Source of the DNA: Rubripirellula obstinata
GTDB lineage: Bacteria; Planctomycetota; Planctomycetia; Pirellulales; Pirellulaceae
Reading direction: 5' to 3'
DNA length: 50,742 bases
Assembly (NCBI RefSeq): GCF_001642955.1
Contig: NZ_LWSK01000037.1
Span: 1-50,742 of the forward strand
Shown here in pieces: positions 48,378-50,742 of the stretch (positions are counted from its first letter, which is position 1; the number at the start of each line of letters is the position of its first letter). The translations under genes and the position numbers were made by a program. The notes beneath the pieces are model-generated. The model was not told the origin of the DNA. It saw only the letters and a program-made list of their open reading frames with translations, and ran no database searches.

Positions 48378-50405
48378 ATGTCTTCCACCAGCAACGTCTA
48401 TGCTGAATTGCTCGGACTACCCGAGTCGACGATACGGCCCTGCTATTTCGAGTTGCTAGGCCTCGATCGCGGCGAGGGCGATCCGCGAGTTATCAAAGCA
48501 GCCTACTACCGACGCGTCGCGAAAATGAGTGCGAGGCAAGATAAGGGATTATCGGAGTCTTATGAATTGCTGTTGGTCGAACTCGCCGAGGCGCGAGATT
48601 GTCTGATGGACGAATCAAGCCGGAAGGAATACGGTCAGAATCTAGCGAAACGCGCCGGCGCAACACCCACGCCCAAGCGTAGCAGCGAAGAAAAACGACA
48701 GGCACGAGCCGAGCGAGAACGGATCCGAGAAGCTTTGCGTCATCGTCGAACAAATGCTTCGGAACCAGCGACTCCATTCTCGATCGCCAAGGTTGCTGCA
48801 GTGGACGACGAATTGAAATTGAAAGAACCTGCGTCCAATGTCCGCAAAAGAGCTGACGCGATCAACCAAGGGAAAAGAAGCCAATGGACTGGCTTTGAGG
48901 ATCCTGGCTTTGAGGATCTAGGGACAGAAACAACGGGCGTTTCCGCTAGTCCCAAGAAAAGCCTAGCATCCAGCCCAAAATCATCGTCAGGATGGGATTC
49001 AGATTCAAAGGAGTCGTTTGATACCGCCTCGATCGCTGTTGCGCCGATTCGACCGCGATTGATTGATCGCTTCAACCCAATTCTGTCGCCGGCTGAAATG
49101 GTTTCGGCGATGCTCGGCAATCAAACGCCCACTGACTTTCAATCGAAGGTTTTGGATTCGGCAAACCCGTGCTCGTTGGTATTGGGATCCTACTTGATCG
49201 AAACTCAACTGCATTCCACGTCTGCGGTTTGCGTCGACGACGGCTACCAAGTTGACGGTGGTCTGGATCAGCGGAGCGCCGGTTGGGGGCCAGTGTATCT
49301 AGCTTCTCGAATGAGCGATGGCCACCGAGTAACGATTCGAATCTTGCCGCCAAATTTTCGGCAGGAACTGACGCCGCTACGGCACTGGGTCAACAAATCA
49401 AAACAAATCGACTCGCCCGTCGTGTGTCATGCGATCGAGTCTGGTCGCGATGAAAAACGGATCTTCTTGGTCAATGAATTTATGCCGGGCGAGGATCTGT
49501 ACCGTCTGATCAATCGCATCGGGCCGATGTCGTTGGGGCAGGCAATGCATGTGGTCATCAGCATCATCGACTCATTGATTGCTGCGAAGAACAAGAACCT
49601 GACTCATCCAGAGCTTCGGCCTGGTAAGGTCATCGTTGATTCCAAGGGGCGAGTCTCCGTGCGAGACTTTGCCCTGGGGAACTTGATAGCCGCGAGAAAG
49701 CAAAATCAGCCTGATCCGATGCAATTGGTTCACGTGCTGCCGGCGGATCACGTACAGTTTTCTGCGCCCGAACGATTCCGAAAAGTAGGCAAGGTTGACG
49801 ATCGAGCCGAGATGTATTCGCTTGGTTGCATCTTGAGGTATCTGTTGACCGGGCGTCCGACATTTGAGTTGACTCAGTCAAACGCAATCGTTGCGGCGCA
49901 CCAATCCGAACCGATGCAACCGGTCAGCAAGCTTCGCCGCGAGATGCCGCCCGAGTTGGATCTGCTGATTCGACGCTTAACGGCCAAGGCTCCTGAACAA
50001 CGATTCTCGGATTTTGATCAGGTCAAGAAGTCGTTCATGGATGTCTGTCGGCGTTGGCAATTAACACGACCAACGTCCGCCGATTGGTTGGCCGTTTCGT
50101 CCGTCGCACCCGCTGCGGCTAGTCAACCCATGAAAGTCGGTCGTTGGCACAAAGGTCGGTTGATACGATCTGTGTTGCTCAGCAGCGCCGGAGTTGCTGC
50201 CTTGCTAGTCGGCGGAACCATGGCTTTCCAGCATTTAGAATTACCATCGAGCGGAACTTTTTTGGGTTCCACCGATGACGATGCAGCGATAAAACCCAAG
50301 CCAGTGACCAGCGAAGCAAAACCAGTCGGTCCGCGGGTGATACGAACTCAAGAATCAGCCGTTGTTCCAGTGGTCGAATCCGTGGATGCATTTTTATTAG
50401 ACTAA
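48378..50405 (+). CDS. J-like domain, pseudokinase and membrane anchor protein
   Basis: 675 aa. Residues 5-90 resemble the planctomycete J-like N-terminal domain (CYFELLGLDRGEGDPRVIKA, then AARDCLMD-type end EARDCLMDESSRKEY), but the HPD motif of true J-domains is absent. A long charged linker follows. Residues about 267-560 have a protein-kinase fold with altered catalytic residues: VTIRIL has R321 where the ATP-anchoring Lys belongs, HRDLKPxN is replaced by HPELRPGK (410-417), and DFG is DFA (430-432). APE is kept (SAPERF). A membrane segment (VLLSSAGVAALLVGGTMAF) near 597-615 leaves about 60 residues outside. It is therefore predicted to be a pseudokinase. It lies 27 bp after the WD40 lipoprotein gene. 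Confidence 0.88.
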   Translation: MSSTSNVYAELLGLPESTIRPCYFELLGLDRGEGDPRVIKAAYYRRVAKMSARQDKGLSESYELLLVELAEARDCLMDESSRKEYGQNLAKRAGATPTPKRSSEEKRQARAERERIREALRHRRTNASEPATPFSIAKVAAVDDELKLKEPASNVRKRADAINQGKRSQWTGFEDPGFEDLGTETTGVSASPKKSLASSPKSSSGWDSDSKESFDTASIAVAPIRPRLIDRFNPILSPAEMVSAMLGNQTPTDFQSKVLDSANPCSLVLGSYLIETQLHSTSAVCVDDGYQVDGGLDQRSAGWGPVYLASRMSDGHRVTIRILPPNFRQELTPLRHWVNKSKQIDSPVVCHAIESGRDEKRIFLVNEFMPGEDLYRLINRIGPMSLGQAMHVVISIIDSLIAAKNKNLTHPELRPGKVIVDSKGRVSVRDFALGNLIAARKQNQPDPMQLVHVLPADHVQFSAPERFRKVGKVDDRAEMYSLGCILRYLLTGRPTFELTQSNAIVAAHQSEPMQPVSKLRREMPPELDLLIRRLTAKAPEQRFSDFDQVKKSFMDVCRRWQLTRPTSADWLAVSSVAPAAASQPMKVGRWHKGRLIRSVLLSSAGVAALLVGGTMAFQHLELPSSGTFLGSTDDDAAIKPKPVTSEAKPVGPRVIRTQESAVVPVVESVDAFLLD

Positions 50406-50612
50406 GGAAGGTACGACTTTTTATAGTCGCCTTTCGCTCGGGACGTCGCGTCAGTCACTGCATGTTAGGCCCGGAGCGACGGCAGCATCCTGCCGGGTGC
50501 GCGAGCACCCGGATGGCTGCCCCACATCAATTCTCTGTAACCGAGCCAGAGAAAAAGTGAGAGATAACGCTGCCATCCGGGGATTTACATCCCCGGCAGA
50601 GAGCTGCCGGCC
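50404..50612. repeat. Long repeat family C, copy 2 (truncated)
   Basis: This copy starts right at the stop of the pseudokinase gene and follows copy 1 (38285-38600) block by block, lacking the CGGTTTCGCGGCTACGCCGC section and the right terminal arm. It passes directly into the reverse-oriented composite repeat at 50613. Confidence 0.88.
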
Positions 50613-50617
50613 GGGCT

Positions 50618-50742
50618 GATGAAAATGCGTCGCTGTCAACTTGTCACGACCCATGAAAGTAGGCCGTAGCGAGCCATAGCGAGTTACGGCGGTGCGCGCA
50701 TTGCCGTAACTCGCTATGGCTCGCTACGGCCTACGTGCTGCC
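50618..50742. repeat. Composite repeat, copy A3 (reverse orientation), contig edge
   Basis: GATGAAAATGCGTCGCTGTC and AACTTGTCACGACCC are the reverse complement of the right flank of copies A1 and A2. They lead into a complete GTAG/CTAC palindrome (50659-50734) with stem triplet ATA facing TAT. The window ends 8 nt later, so the far flank is missing. Confidence 0.9.

Noticed and set aside
48393-48650. A functional DnaJ domain at the start of the pseudokinase
   Set aside because: The helix layout is similar but the essential HPD tripeptide is missing (AKMSARQDKG occupies that place), so DnaK stimulation is not supported.

Overview
The window looks like one contig from a planctomycete of the Pirellulaceae (Rhodopirellula-like) group. 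Several planctomycete signatures support this: a PSCyt1/PSD multi-domain cytochrome gene overlapping a HXXSHH (DUF1552) gene, two giant exported proteins with LEPR-XLL-type leaders (RVEHLEQRQLLA and LESLEQRQLMAG), tandem DUF1559 modules, a GEVED plus dockerin C-terminus, a J-like/kinase-fold protein of the planctomycete type, and few recognisable Shine-Dalgarno sites. The first 14 bases match the end of an Illumina TruSeq adapter. Both ends lie in copies of the same long repeat, so the window is probably a complete draft contig broken at repeats.

Layout. 1-477: adapter remnant and repeats. 478-4448 (-): PSCyt1/PSD protein and DUF1552 protein. 4783-10575 (+): 1930-aa exported protein. 10576-12116: repeat cluster around a REP-associated tyrosine transposase (RAYT). 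12300-17772 (-): small exported protein, TolC-like lipoprotein, dihydrolipoamide dehydrogenase. 18172-20646 (+): LPG-synthase-TM/UPF0104 membrane protein, 2-Cys peroxiredoxin, unknown protein. 21033-23690 (-): polyprenyl diphosphate synthase, MoaC, HTH-receiver regulator. 25036-28034 (+): FloA flotillin-like protein, coiled-coil protein, PhoR-like kinase. 28136-29413 (-): ProA. 29568: tRNA-Leu with anticodon AAG. 29914-34758 (+): 1614-aa exported protein fusing thioredoxin-like, cyclophilin and Ig/cadherin-like modules. 34755-38168 (-): apparent operon of ArfB, a UVR-motif protein, and a RegB/RegA-type redox two-component system. 38285-38870: repeats bracketing a GspE/PilB fragment. 39041-50405 (+): zinc-ribbon/PilM-like protein, 2303-aa WD40 lipoprotein, and membrane-anchored J-like/pseudokinase protein.

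Two themes stand out. First, the intergenic DNA is full of palindromes. Four unrelated families (GGCCGTAGCGAGCC, CATGGCCC, GGCCGGAACAAGC and CTGATCCCGCCAGG types) all start with GTAG and end with CTAC, the foot of enterobacterial REP elements recognised by RAYT transposases. A RAYT gene is present, and different copies of one family carry compensating stem changes. Repeats abut gene starts (moaC, the membrane protein at 18172) and bracket a broken gspE fragment.

Second, several large cell-envelope proteins have unusual architectures: a thioredoxin-cyclophilin adhesin-like protein, three DUF1559 modules inside a dockerin-ended giant, and the PilM-like / WD40 / pseudokinase trio. The trio is the best candidate here for an undescribed multi-protein system, but its function cannot be told from sequence alone.
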